Of a stretch of DNA of 8,269 nt, positions 1-6,670 are shown in pieces. The notes below the pieces were generated by a model. The model saw only the letters and a program-made list of their open reading frames with translations, did not search any database and was not told the origin of the DNA. The stretch spans positions 18,248 to 26,516 of the forward strand of contig DIFA01000010.1 of the NCBI GenBank assembly GCA_002418895.1, given 5' to 3'. Made by a program: the position numbers and the translations under genes. The stretch is from Dehalococcoidia bacterium UBA5760 (lineage in GTDB: Bacteria; Chloroflexota; Dehalococcoidia; Dehalococcoidales; UBA5760). Within the stretch, counting starts at the first letter, position 1. Every line of letters starts with the position of its first letter.

Positions 1-1
1 G

Positions 2-1219
2 GCTGAGATGGTCAACCTGATACAGACCGCCGGCAGCACAGCGGCCAGGCAGGGAGATAGTCTCTACCTCGTCGGCGGGGTAGTACGCGACCTACTTCTA
101 GAGAAAACTAACCTTGACCTTGACCTGGTGGTAGAGGGTAACGCCATCGAGCTAGCCAAACAGCTAGCCGGAACCGGACCGGCAAGACTGACCATCCATC
201 CCCGTTTCAATACCGCCAAGCTGGAGTGGGGGAAATGGAGCATCGATTTTGCCACTGCCCGCTCAGAGAGCTACGCGAAAGCAGGGGCACTACCCAACGT
301 AGTACCGAGCTCAATTGAGAAAGACCTCTTCCGCCGTGATTTTACCATCAACGCAATGGCGGTCTGTCTCAGTCCCGAGCGCTACGGCGAACTGATTGAC
401 CGCCACGCAGGTCAGTGTGACCTTGAGAATAAACTCATCCGTATTCTACACGGAAAAAGCTTCATTGACGACGCCACCCGTATCTGGCGCGGGCTGCGCT
501 ACGAGCAGCGACTGGGTTTCCAACTGGAGGAGGACACCCTCAGGCTGCTTAAGCGGGATATCCCGATGCTGGATACCATAAGCGGTGACCGAATACGATA
601 CGAGCTGGAGTGCATCTTTCAGGAGGAAGAACCGGAGAAGATTCTAAACCGTGCCGAAGATCTGGGGGTACTGGCCAGATTACATCCGGAGATTAAGGGT
701 AACGGCTGGCTCTACGATAGATTTCAGGCGGCCCGTAAGCAGACTGCACCGGACCAACCTTCATTCAGCCTTTATCTAGCCCTGCTGGTCTACCGGCTAA
801 GTGAAGAAAACAGCGAGCAGTTTATCTCATGCCTGAGGTTACCCGGTTCGATAGCCCAGGTGATAAAAGACACCATCGCCTTAAAGAGCAAACTGAGAAC
901 ACTGGCTTACCCCGAGCTCAAACGCAGTAAGGTCTATCAAATCATTCACGGCCATACTCAATCAGCCATAACCGCTAATTTACTCGCCGTAGGCTCTCCT
1001 ATTGCCCGCCAGCACCTGGAAATCTTCCTGCATGAGCTACGTTATGTCAAACCGGTCTTAAGCGGCCACGACCTGATAGCAATGGGGTTTCCCCCCTCCC
1101 CCCGGATTAAGGAGGTCCTTAAGCTGCTACACAATGCCAGGATGGATGGAAGAGCAAGCAGCAAAGCGGATGAGGAGAAACTGGCCAGAGAGTGGCTGGG
1201 CGAAGAGCAACTGGAATAA
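2..1219 (+). CDS. cca: CCA-adding tRNA nucleotidyltransferase (class II, poly(A) polymerase family), probably 5'-partial
   Basis: Adds or repairs the 3' CCA of tRNAs in the cytoplasm using CTP and ATP. Counting from the ATG at 8, the head domain shows LVGGVVRDLLL (GG at 23-24, R27, D28), the metal-binding DLD at 37-39, DFATAR at 80-85 and RRDFTINAMA at 109-118. The neck follows with DDATRIWRGLRYEQRLGF (154-171), the nucleotide-selecting region of this family. The C-terminal tail keeps the family's GHDLIAMGFPPSPRIKEVL pattern. No CBS or DHH domain is present, so this is a plain CCA/A-adding type enzyme. The frame stays open to the left edge (codons GCT GAG precede the ATG) and no ribosome binding site can be seen. 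Relatives usually carry a few more residues before the first helix, so the ATG at 8 may be internal. CCA- versus A-only addition cannot be decided from sequence. It converges on ispE across 107 bp without a clear terminator. Confidence 0.93.
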   Translation, partial: AEMVNLIQTAGSTAARQGDSLYLVGGVVRDLLLEKTNLDLDLVVEGNAIELAKQLAGTGPARLTIHPRFNTAKLEWGKWSIDFATARSESYAKAGALPNVVPSSIEKDLFRRDFTINAMAVCLSPERYGELIDRHAGQCDLENKLIRILHGKSFIDDATRIWRGLRYEQRLGFQLEEDTLRLLKRDIPMLDTISGDRIRYELECIFQEEEPEKILNRAEDLGVLARLHPEIKGNGWLYDRFQAARKQTAPDQPSFSLYLALLVYRLSEENSEQFISCLRLPGSIAQVIKDTIALKSKLRTLAYPELKRSKVYQIIHGHTQSAITANLLAVGSPIARQHLEIFLHELRYVKPVLSGHDLIAMGFPPSPRIKEVLKLLHNARMDGRASSKADEEKLAREWLGEEQLE

Positions 1220-1326
1220 GGGGTACAAACTAAATAGCTCCGCCAGCAGCAACGCTAGCTACAGAACCAGCAGGCGAGAATGGTATTCATGCCCCTCTTA
1301 ATCCACCCGTCAACAGCACTGGCTAA

Positions 1327-2205
1327 TTACAGTAACTCTGCTCCGGTACCTTCAAAGGCGGTCATGGTATCCGTGAGATAGTGATTAAGCCCCAACTCGC
1401 TAAGGTGTTGGCATATCTCCTCCGCCCCGGCCCTGTCCCGCACCAAGCTAAAGAGGACCGGTCCCGAGCCGGCCAGGTGGACCTCGGGAGCTCCGGCCTC
1501 CAGGAACTGCTGCCGGTATGATTCAAGGCCGGGGAAACTAACCGGAGCGACCTCATCGAACACGTTAAACAGCAAGGAGTAGGGCATTCCGCCGCCCCGA
1601 TTAAGGCAGGCTGTCAGCCTATCCGTAATGCTTCCGTCACTATAGTGACCCGCCCTGATACCGCTATAGAGCCGTGCCGTTTTACCCGGCATTCTGGGTA
1701 CCGGCGGCAGCACCAGTACAACCCAGTTATGCGGAAACGGAGGCAGCGAAGTCACCGCTTCGCCTCTACCCTCAAGTAGAGCGGTACCACCATAGAGAAA
1801 GAAGGTAACATCAGAGCCCAAACGCGCGGCCAGACCGAGCAGTTCTTCTTGAGATAAACCCAGTTCCCAGAGCCGATTAAGCCCGCGTAGAGCAGCCGCC
1901 GCATCACTGCTGTCACCGCTCAATCCGGAAAGCAAGGGGATACGCTTTTCCACCTCGATTAACACACCTCTAGAACAGCCGATAGCTTCTCTCAGCAAAT
2001 TGACGGTTCTAGCCAGCAGGCTCTCCGAAGCAGCCCAATCGGTGTCAGAACAGCTAAACTCGACACCTTCGCCCGGCTGGAAACGGATGGTATCGCATAG
2101 ATTTATCGTCTGGGCAACACTACGGATTTCATGAAAACCGTTCTCCCTCCGGGCAAGGACCTCAAGGGTCAGGTTCAGTTTCGCCGGCGCCATAAACTCA
2201 AGCAT
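1327..2205 (-). CDS. ispE: 4-diphosphocytidyl-2-C-methyl-D-erythritol kinase (IspE), 292 aa
   Basis: GHMP-family kinase that phosphorylates the 2-hydroxyl of CDP-methylerythritol with ATP in the MEP (non-mevalonate) isoprenoid pathway. The start at 2205 is preferred to the longer frame from 2268 because GAGAGG lies 8 nt upstream and the family N-terminus, APAKLNLTLEVL, follows at once. Catalytic-type residues are K9 and D132 (in GSDVTFFLYGG). The ATP loop is SGLSGDSSDAAA (93-104) and the third GHMP motif is AGSGP (245-249). The ATP loop departs from the common GAGLGGGSSDAA form by Gly-to-Ser and Gly-to-Asp changes but keeps SSDAA, so activity is expected. The length is normal for the family. 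One base separates it from the upstream rsmA stop, and its SD lies inside rsmA, so the two are very likely translationally coupled. Confidence 0.95.
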   Translation of the reverse strand: MLEFMAPAKLNLTLEVLARRENGFHEIRSVAQTINLCDTIRFQPGEGVEFSCSDTDWAASESLLARTVNLLREAIGCSRGVLIEVEKRIPLLSGLSGDSSDAAAALRGLNRLWELGLSQEELLGLAARLGSDVTFFLYGGTALLEGRGEAVTSLPPFPHNWVVLVLPPVPRMPGKTARLYSGIRAGHYSDGSITDRLTACLNRGGGMPYSLLFNVFDEVAPVSFPGLESYRQQFLEAGAPEVHLAGSGPVLFSLVRDRAGAEEICQHLSELGLNHYLTDTMTAFEGTGAELL

Positions 2206-2206
2206 T

Positions 2207-3070
2207 TTACTTTCCTCTCTCCACTTGAGTAAACACCCGCCACAGCTCCACCCACTCGTCAAGAGCAAGCGTCTCAGCCCGGCGCTGCGGCGCTATCCCG
2301 ACCTTCACTAACCAGGAAATAACTTCATCTTTGGGTAAGCCGAGGCCGCGGGCTAGTGAATTACATATCTGCTTACGGGAGGCGGTAAAACCAGCGCGCA
2401 CCAGCCTAAAAAAGCTAACCCGGTCTACTGCCGGCGGTTCGGGATAGGAGAGCACCTTGAGCAGCGCCGAGTCAACCTTCGGCGGGGGGTAAAAACAGTG
2501 GGCCGGCACATATTCTATTATCTCCGGTCGGGCATAAAACTGCACGCTGATACTGAGCAGACTCATCCCTCCCGGTCCGGCCACAATCGCCTGAGCCACC
2601 TCTTTCTGCATCATTAATATCATTAACCGGGGCCTCAAGGAGGCTTCCAGAAAATGGCGGAGTACGGCAGAGGTAATATAGTAGGGAAGGTTAGCCACCA
2701 CCTTATAGTGCAAGGGGCTGTCTGTTACCGGAGAAAGGCCGCCCTGCCCCCGCTGCAGCAGGGCTACCGGGTCAATATTAAGGACGTCATCATTAATCAC
2801 GGTAACGTTAAGAAAATGGGCCAGGTCATTTTCTAAAATAACGGCCAGTCTGCTGTCCAGTTCAATGGTAAACAGCCGACCCGCCCGGCTGGCTAATTCC
2901 CTGCTCAACACGCCAAGCCCGGGGCCGACCTCTATCACCACATCAGTGGCAGTCAGCTCTGCGGACGAGGTGGTCAGTTTAAGTACCTCTTCATCGATAA
3001 GAAAGTGCTGTCCCAGACCCTTTCTCGCCCGCAGGTCAAAGCGACGCAACTGCCCCCTGGTCTGAGCCAA
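2207..3070 (-). CDS. rsmA: 16S rRNA (adenine1518-N6/adenine1519-N6)-dimethyltransferase RsmA/KsgA
   Basis: Dimethylates two adjacent adenines in the loop of helix 45 near the 3' end of 16S rRNA, a late step and checkpoint of 30S maturation, using S-adenosylmethionine. Numbered from the TTG at 3070 (287 aa), the motifs are GLGQHFL (18-24), the SAM loop EVGPGLG (47-53), acidic E70, DD (94-95), the catalytic NLPYYIT (127-133) and FYPPPKVDSA (193-202). A basic C-terminal rRNA-binding domain follows. The length is at the upper end of normal. The start is ambiguous. TTG at 3070 has AAGGCGG 8 nt upstream, one mismatch from AAGGAGG. An in-frame CTG at 3088 (six residues longer) has a perfect AGGAGG 8 nt upstream. 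There is no ATG or GTG nearby. Middle gene of a minus-strand operon between the metallophosphoesterase and ispE. Confidence 0.95.
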   Translation of the reverse strand: MAQTRGQLRRFDLRARKGLGQHFLIDEEVLKLTTSSAELTATDVVIEVGPGLGVLSRELASRAGRLFTIELDSRLAVILENDLAHFLNVTVINDDVLNIDPVALLQRGQGGLSPVTDSPLHYKVVANLPYYITSAVLRHFLEASLRPRLMILMMQKEVAQAIVAGPGGMSLLSISVQFYARPEIIEYVPAHCFYPPPKVDSALLKVLSYPEPPAVDRVSFFRLVRAGFTASRKQICNSLARGLGLPKDEVISWLVKVGIAPQRRAETLALDEWVELWRVFTQVERGK

Positions 3071-3096
3071 AAGTGATCCCGCCTTCAGCGAAAAAA

Positions 3097-3102
3097 CCTC
3101 CT
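3097..3102 (-). promoter_or_regulatory. Perfect Shine-Dalgarno AGGAGG upstream of rsmA
   Basis: On the minus strand AGGAGG is followed by eight bases (TTTTTTCG) and then an in-frame CTG at 3088. The TTG start at 3070 lies 26 nt from this SD, too far to use it, and would rely on the weaker AAGGCGG (3079-3085). The site therefore either marks a CTG initiation codon for RsmA or is an unused or standby ribosome site. Confidence 0.6.
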
Positions 3103-3149
3103 GGAAAACTACTGCGAGGAAAAGTAACGACCGCCTTTATCTAAAGTAA

Positions 3150-3884
3150 TCAGATGCCACGGCTCAGGCGAGAGACGAGACGCATCGGTAGATTATGTTT
3201 CACCATCCTGGCCTGAGTGAGACTGATATCATAAGGGACCCGGTAGAGCCGAAGCATCATGATTTCATCATCAAGAATAGCATAACTAACCCTGGTGTCA
3301 CCATCTCTAGGTTGGCCAACACTACCAGGATTAATAATCAAACGACTCTTACCCAGAGCAAGCCCGACATTAGCCGAAAACGGGCTGAAGGAGCAATCAC
3401 CGGTCTCAGTACGTCTGAATATAGAAGGTACGTGAGAATGACCCACCAGACAGAACTGCGAGCTGAAGTAAGCGAAATTCTCCCTGGCGCTGCCGATGGA
3501 GAGAAGGTATTCCCAAATCGGCTGCCTCGGGCTACCGTGTACCAGAGTAAAATCACCCTTCTCGGCAACCTCGGGTAAGCCATCAAGGTAGACCACATCC
3601 TCAGCGCTTAACTGCTCCGCTGTCCAGCGGCAAGCGTAAGCAGCGTCAGGGTTAAATTCGGAGAGACTGAGCTTACCGATTGCTGCCCAATCGTGGTTAC
3701 CCGCGATACAGACGTTTTCCAGCCGACGCAATATCTCGATACACTGGCAGGGGTCAGGACCATAGCCGACAATATCTCCCAGACACCATACTTCATCTAC
3801 TCCTCCCCGCTGCTTGATATCAGCCAGTACGGTAGAGAAAGCGGCCAGATTGGCATGAATATCGGCAATAATTGCACAACGCAT
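3150..3884 (-). CDS. Calcineurin-like metallophosphoesterase (YfcE/Metallophos_2-type), 244 aa
   Basis: Two-metal phosphoesterase; the substrate is unknown (phosphodiester, phosphoprotein or nucleotide hydrolysis are all possible). The full metal-ligand set is visible: D8 and H10 in ADIHANL, D37 in GDIVGYGPDP, N63 and H64 in GNHD, H116 in LVHGSPR, and H149 and H151 in GHSHVP. It also has INPGSVGQPRDGD (184-196), typical of the YfcE-like branch. There is no signal peptide, so it should be cytosolic. ATG at 3884 is chosen over a TTG at 3896. The family normally opens with M-R-x-A-x-x-D-I-H, and the TTG overlaps the predicted -10 box (3895-3900), so it would lie upstream of the transcript. First gene of the minus-strand operon; rsmA follows after about 60-80 nt. 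Confidence 0.9.
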   Translation of the reverse strand: MRCAIIADIHANLAAFSTVLADIKQRGGVDEVWCLGDIVGYGPDPCQCIEILRRLENVCIAGNHDWAAIGKLSLSEFNPDAAYACRWTAEQLSAEDVVYLDGLPEVAEKGDFTLVHGSPRQPIWEYLLSIGSARENFAYFSSQFCLVGHSHVPSIFRRTETGDCSFSPFSANVGLALGKSRLIINPGSVGQPRDGDTRVSYAILDDEIMMLRLYRVPYDISLTQARMVKHNLPMRLVSRLSRGI

Positions 3885-3894
3885 CCTGCTTAAC

Positions 3895-3903
3895 AATATA
3901 ACA
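3895..3903 (-). promoter_or_regulatory. Putative extended -10 promoter for the metallophosphoesterase-rsmA-ispE operon
   Basis: The minus strand reads TGT-TATATT, an extended -10 element with five of six matches to TATAAT. No good -35 box is seen at 17 bp (TAGCTA there). Normal spacing puts transcription start near 3888, leaving a leader of about four bases before the ATG at 3884, so the gene would be nearly leaderless. This fits the absence of a usable SD: the only AGG touches the ATG. Confidence 0.5.
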
Positions 3904-3984
3904 ACTTTTCGTCGATATAGCTAGAGCGGTTTTTTATTCCATTACCTCGGTTTTTGCCATGATACAGACAGTTACCATCTTCTG

Positions 3985-4013
3985 TTGTTGCCCCGATAAG
4001 GGCATGCTATAAT
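3985..4013 (+). promoter_or_regulatory. Sigma70-type promoter for the thiL operon, predicted leaderless start
   Basis: TTGTTG (3985-3990) is followed by an exact 17-bp spacer and a perfect TATAAT (4008-4013). An extended -10 TG (4005-4006) sits one base before it. With the usual 6-8 base gap, transcription should begin at 4020-4021, and the purine at 4021 is the A of the thiL ATG. No Shine-Dalgarno is present between the -10 box and the ATG, and there is no room for one. The -35 match is poor in its last three bases, but the extended -10 could compensate. Confidence 0.75.
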
Positions 4014-4020
4014 CCTAGCT

Positions 4021-5037
4021 ATGAAGGTCTCTGAACTGGGCGAATTCGGGCTGATTGACCTCCTGGATAAAATAGCACAGCGCTCCCGGGATGAACAGAA
4101 TCCCGCCTGGCAGCAACTGTTAATCGGAATCGGCGATGATGCCGCCGCCTGGCACAGCGGCAGCGCAACACAACTGGTAACCGTTGATTCCTTTATCCAG
4201 GATATACACTTCTCTCTGGCGGTATCCCCCTGGGAAGAAGTGGGGTGGAAAGCTCTGGCCATTAACCTGAGTGATATCGCTGCAATGGGCGGCATACCCC
4301 GTTATGCCGTAGTATCACTAGCCCTGCCGGAAACAACCGAGGTGGAAGATATTACCACTCTATACCGGGGCATGATTGAGTTAGCCGAGCAGACGGGGGT
4401 AGCTATCGTCGGCGGCGATACCTGCAGCGCAGCGCAGGTTATGATTAACATCACCGTTCTGGGCAGCACCCAGGACGGTAAGGATAATATTCTTACCCGT
4501 TCGGGAGCCAGGGCAGGAGATAAGATAGCCGTTACCGGCTACTTAGGCGCTGCCAGCGCCGGCTGGGAGATATTGAGAAGACCCGATATTAAGGTTAAGA
4601 ACATCGCCGCCTTGAAAAAGGCTTTTCTTCACCCTCTCCCCCGAATAGCTGAAGGACAACTAATCCTTAAGCAGGGGGTAAGGGCAGCGATAGATATCAG
4701 CGACGGGCTCTGCTCAGATCTAGGCCACATCTGCCGGGCCAGCCGACTTGGCGCCATCATAGAGGTTGACCAGATACCTGTTCACCCCGATGTCAAGGCT
4801 AACTTCAGCAATAAAGCGCTTGAACTGGCACTATCGGGAGGAGAAGACTACGAGCTCCTCTTTACCGGAAGGGCCGAGGTCGTTAACAGGATAAGAGAGA
4901 TCTCCTCATGTCCAATAACTATAATCGGCGAAATGACCGCCAATAAGATAGGCCAGGTAACCCTGATCGACAACCGGGGAAACCAGCTAGAACTCAAAAG
5001 GGGAGGCTGGGAACATTTCAAGAAAACTCAAAACTAA
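4021..5037 (+). CDS. thiL: Thiamine-monophosphate kinase (ThiL), 338 aa
   Basis: ATP-dependent phosphorylation of thiamine monophosphate to thiamine pyrophosphate, the last step of cofactor synthesis; cytosolic, PurM-like fold. Motifs: GIGDDAAAW (36-44), the Mg-binding VDSFIQDIHF (55-64), NLSDIAAMGG (82-91), GGDT (131-134), VTGYLGAASAG (171-181), DISDG (225-229) and SGGEDYELLF (272-281). The length is typical. The 55-64 segment differs from the usual TTDMLVEGVHF but keeps the Asp and the His-Phe. The ATG at 4021 is set by the promoter directly in front of it, since no SD exists. It heads a plus-strand operon whose other members have no obvious thiamine link. The tsaE SD overlaps the thiL stop codon, so coupling is likely. 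Confidence 0.96.
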   Translation: MKVSELGEFGLIDLLDKIAQRSRDEQNPAWQQLLIGIGDDAAAWHSGSATQLVTVDSFIQDIHFSLAVSPWEEVGWKALAINLSDIAAMGGIPRYAVVSLALPETTEVEDITTLYRGMIELAEQTGVAIVGGDTCSAAQVMINITVLGSTQDGKDNILTRSGARAGDKIAVTGYLGAASAGWEILRRPDIKVKNIAALKKAFLHPLPRIAEGQLILKQGVRAAIDISDGLCSDLGHICRASRLGAIIEVDQIPVHPDVKANFSNKALELALSGGEDYELLFTGRAEVVNRIREISSCPITIIGEMTANKIGQVTLIDNRGNQLELKRGGWEHFKKTQN

Positions 5038-5045
5038 AGGAGAGG
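5036..5045 (+). promoter_or_regulatory. Strong Shine-Dalgarno for tsaE overlapping the thiL stop
   Basis: AAAGGAGAGG begins inside the thiL stop codon (TAA at 5035-5037). From AGGAG (5038-5042) there are six bases (AGGCAT) to the in-frame ATT at 5049. This site decides the tsaE start, because no ATG, GTG or TTG lies in frame between here and the Walker A codons at about 5154-5177. Confidence 0.75.
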
Positions 5046-5048
5046 CAT

Positions 5049-5531
5049 ATTTTTCACCAGACCGGTTTAGTCAGTAACAGCCCGGTACAGACCCAACAAA
5101 TCGGAGTCCGCATCGGCAGATTAGCTTTATCCGGTGACGTTTTCCTCCTCACCGGTAAACTGGGCAGTGGCAAAACCTGCCTCACCCAGGGCATTGCCCG
5201 AGGACTGGGTATAAAGGATTATGCGCTGAGCCCATCTTTTGTTATAATGAGAGAGCTTTACGGCAGATTACCGTTATACCACATAGACCTCTACCGGCTT
5301 GACCATCTGGAAGAGATCAGCGACCTGGGTCTGGACGATTATCTATATGGTAGCGGCGTTTCTGTCGTTGAATGGGCGGACAAAGGGCTGAGCCTGTTGC
5401 CACCGGAGCACCTGCTGATTGAAACAGGCTATCTGGACAATAGCAAACGCATCTTACACTTTAAACCACACGGAAGGCGCTATCAAGAACTACTGACAAA
5501 ACTAAAATACCCATCCCCAAAAGTCCCTTAG
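5049..5531 (+). CDS. tsaE: tRNA threonylcarbamoyladenosine biosynthesis ATPase TsaE, apparent ATT start, 160 aa
   Basis: P-loop ATPase that works with TsaB and TsaD to make t6A37 in ANN-decoding tRNAs. Read from ATT at 5049, the protein has SNSPVQTQQIG (9-19), GDVFLLTGKLGSGKT with the Walker A at 36-43, SPSFVIM (61-67), the family HIDLYRL (78-84) and VVEWADKG (106-113). The first ATG in frame (5247) comes after the Walker A and would leave a non-functional 94-residue tail, so the real start must be upstream. The only upstream codons of start type are ATT 5049, with an ideal SD, and a CTG at 5007 inside thiL with GGGGAGG touching it. The length from 5049 matches the family's usual 150-160 residues. 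A G-to-T sequence difference turning ATG into ATT cannot be excluded. tsaB follows after 12 nt. Confidence 0.9.
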   Translation: MFHQTGLVSNSPVQTQQIGVRIGRLALSGDVFLLTGKLGSGKTCLTQGIARGLGIKDYALSPSFVIMRELYGRLPLYHIDLYRLDHLEEISDLGLDDYLYGSGVSVVEWADKGLSLLPPEHLLIETGYLDNSKRILHFKPHGRRYQELLTKLKYPSPKVP

Positions 5532-5543
5532 AAAGAGCGAGCA

Positions 5544-6251
5544 ATGCAACTGTCAATAGACACATCAACCGATACGGCTAGCCTGGCGCTAACGAAAGAT
5601 GGCACAGTGTATGCCGAACTGACCTGGCGCTGCGGCCAGAACCACTCTATCCAGTTATTACCACGCCTGGCCAACCTGCTCAACCAGACCGGGTTAAGCC
5701 CCGCTTCACTAAGCGGGATTATCGTGGCCAAGGGACCGGGCAGCTACAACGGATTAAGAGTTGGCATCAGCACAGCCAAAGGCCTGGCCTTCAGCCTAGC
5801 AATCCCGATAGTAGGCATCAGCACCCTGGAAGTAGCCGCCTACCAGTATGCGGCAACCAATCTACCCATCTGCCCGATATTTCAGGCCGGGAGAGGGGAA
5901 ATTGCCACCGCTATCTACCGGACAAGATATAACTGCTGGCAAAAGATATTTAGCGAACAAATCACCACTCTGGAGACTCTATGCTCGGAGATAACCACCA
6001 GGACGATATTCTGTGGTGAAATCACAACCCTTACCGGCACCAGACTGATAGAGCTTCTCAGACAAAAAGCCCTGATAGCATCGCCAGCAGCCAGCTTGCG
6101 CCGGAGCAGCTTCCTTGCCGAACTGGGAGAGAAGCAGCTTAAGACAGGAAGCTACGATAACCCGGCTGCCTTAAGCCCGCTATACCTGAGACGACCACAT
6201 ATTACCAGACCGAAAAAGTCAAGGAATATGGGGAGCCAAAATGACAACTGA
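5544..6251 (+). CDS. tsaB: tRNA threonylcarbamoyladenosine biosynthesis protein TsaB, 235 aa
   Basis: ASKHA-fold pseudo-kinase partner that dimerises with TsaD and recruits TsaE for t6A synthesis; cytosolic. It shows SIDTST (4-9), NHS (33-35), the hallmark GPGSYNGLRVG (64-74) in place of the more usual GPGSFTGLRVG, and the C-terminal ALSPLYLRRP (209-218). The segment usually reading D-A-R-x-G-E-V-Y is QAGRGEIAT here (114-122), so the conserved Asp is Gln. The start ATG has only a weak purine stretch (GAAAGAGCGAG) upstream. The last 11 bases overlap the start of the next gene. TsaD and TsaC/TsaC2, the remaining pathway enzymes, are not in the window, nor is RimI, which often neighbours TsaB. 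Confidence 0.93.
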   Translation: MQLSIDTSTDTASLALTKDGTVYAELTWRCGQNHSIQLLPRLANLLNQTGLSPASLSGIIVAKGPGSYNGLRVGISTAKGLAFSLAIPIVGISTLEVAAYQYAATNLPICPIFQAGRGEIATAIYRTRYNCWQKIFSEQITTLETLCSEITTRTIFCGEITTLTGTRLIELLRQKALIASPAASLRRSSFLAELGEKQLKTGSYDNPAALSPLYLRRPHITRPKKSRNMGSQNDN

Positions 6252-6669
6252 ACCTGAAATATCAATCGCCCCCAGTGATATGTGTTTCGGCTGTGGCAGG
6301 AATAACCCCTGCGGGGTGAAACTAAGGTTCCACTGGGATGGTAAAGTGGCTAAATCCGAATTTACCCCGACCGAGTTACACCAGGGCTGGAAGGACATTA
6401 TCCATGGTGGTATCCTGACCACTCTCCTTGATGAGGCAATGGCTTATGCCGCCTACTTCGAGAATGTTGCCGGGGTCACCGGAACCATGGAGGTAAAATT
6501 CAGACGGCCGGTCTCAATAGGCCAACATCTCAAGATAACAGCCTGGATAGCCAAGCGCGAGCGGAGGTTTGCCGAAACAAGGGCACAACTGACCTTAAGC
6601 GACGGCACGGTGGTAACCGAAGCTAAAGCCACCCAGTACATCATCAGCAAGAAAGGATGCAACTTCTAA
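6241..6669 (+). CDS. PaaI-type hotdog-fold acyl-CoA thioesterase, 142 aa
   Basis: Single hotdog-domain protein of the PaaI/YigI-like thioesterase group, expected to hydrolyse an acyl- or aryl-CoA; the substrate is unknown. Visible features are the N-terminal CFGCGRNNPCGVKL (15-28; two Cys in C-x-x-C, common in this subgroup), IHGGILTTLLDEAM (54-67) with the active-site HGG and the following acidic DE, and a strand-rich second half ending in ATQYII. The length is typical. GGGGAG lies 5 nt before the ATG, and the start overlaps the end of tsaB by 11 bases, so coupling is likely. Such proteins often sit in operons with no shared pathway, so the neighbours do not reveal its substrate. Confidence 0.87.
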   Translation: MTTEPEISIAPSDMCFGCGRNNPCGVKLRFHWDGKVAKSEFTPTELHQGWKDIIHGGILTTLLDEAMAYAAYFENVAGVTGTMEVKFRRPVSIGQHLKITAWIAKRERRFAETRAQLTLSDGTVVTEAKATQYIISKKGCNF

Positions 6670-6670
6670 A

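Noticed and set aside
1220..1326. Possible terminator between convergent cca and ispE
   Set aside because: Only weak pairings (a 5-bp TAGCT/AGCTA stem with a large loop, and GGGG with CCCC) and no convincing T-run on either strand; no coding frame either.
2206..2268. Longer IspE start at 2268
   Set aside because: It would overlap rsmA by 62 bases and add a non-family leader; ATG 2205 has GAGAGG at 8 nt and the expected N-terminus.
3195..3578. 127-codon plus-strand open frame inside the metallophosphoesterase
   Set aside because: Opposite-strand shadow of a gene with all metal-binding motifs; no independent motif or promoter.
5007..5048. CTG 5007 as the tsaE start
   Set aside because: GGGGAGG touches the codon with no spacing and it would overlap thiL by 31 bases, whereas ATT 5049 has an ideal SD.
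5247..5531. TsaE starting at ATG 5247
   Set aside because: It would begin after the Walker A motif, which is encoded in the same frame at 5154-5177, leaving a non-functional fragment.
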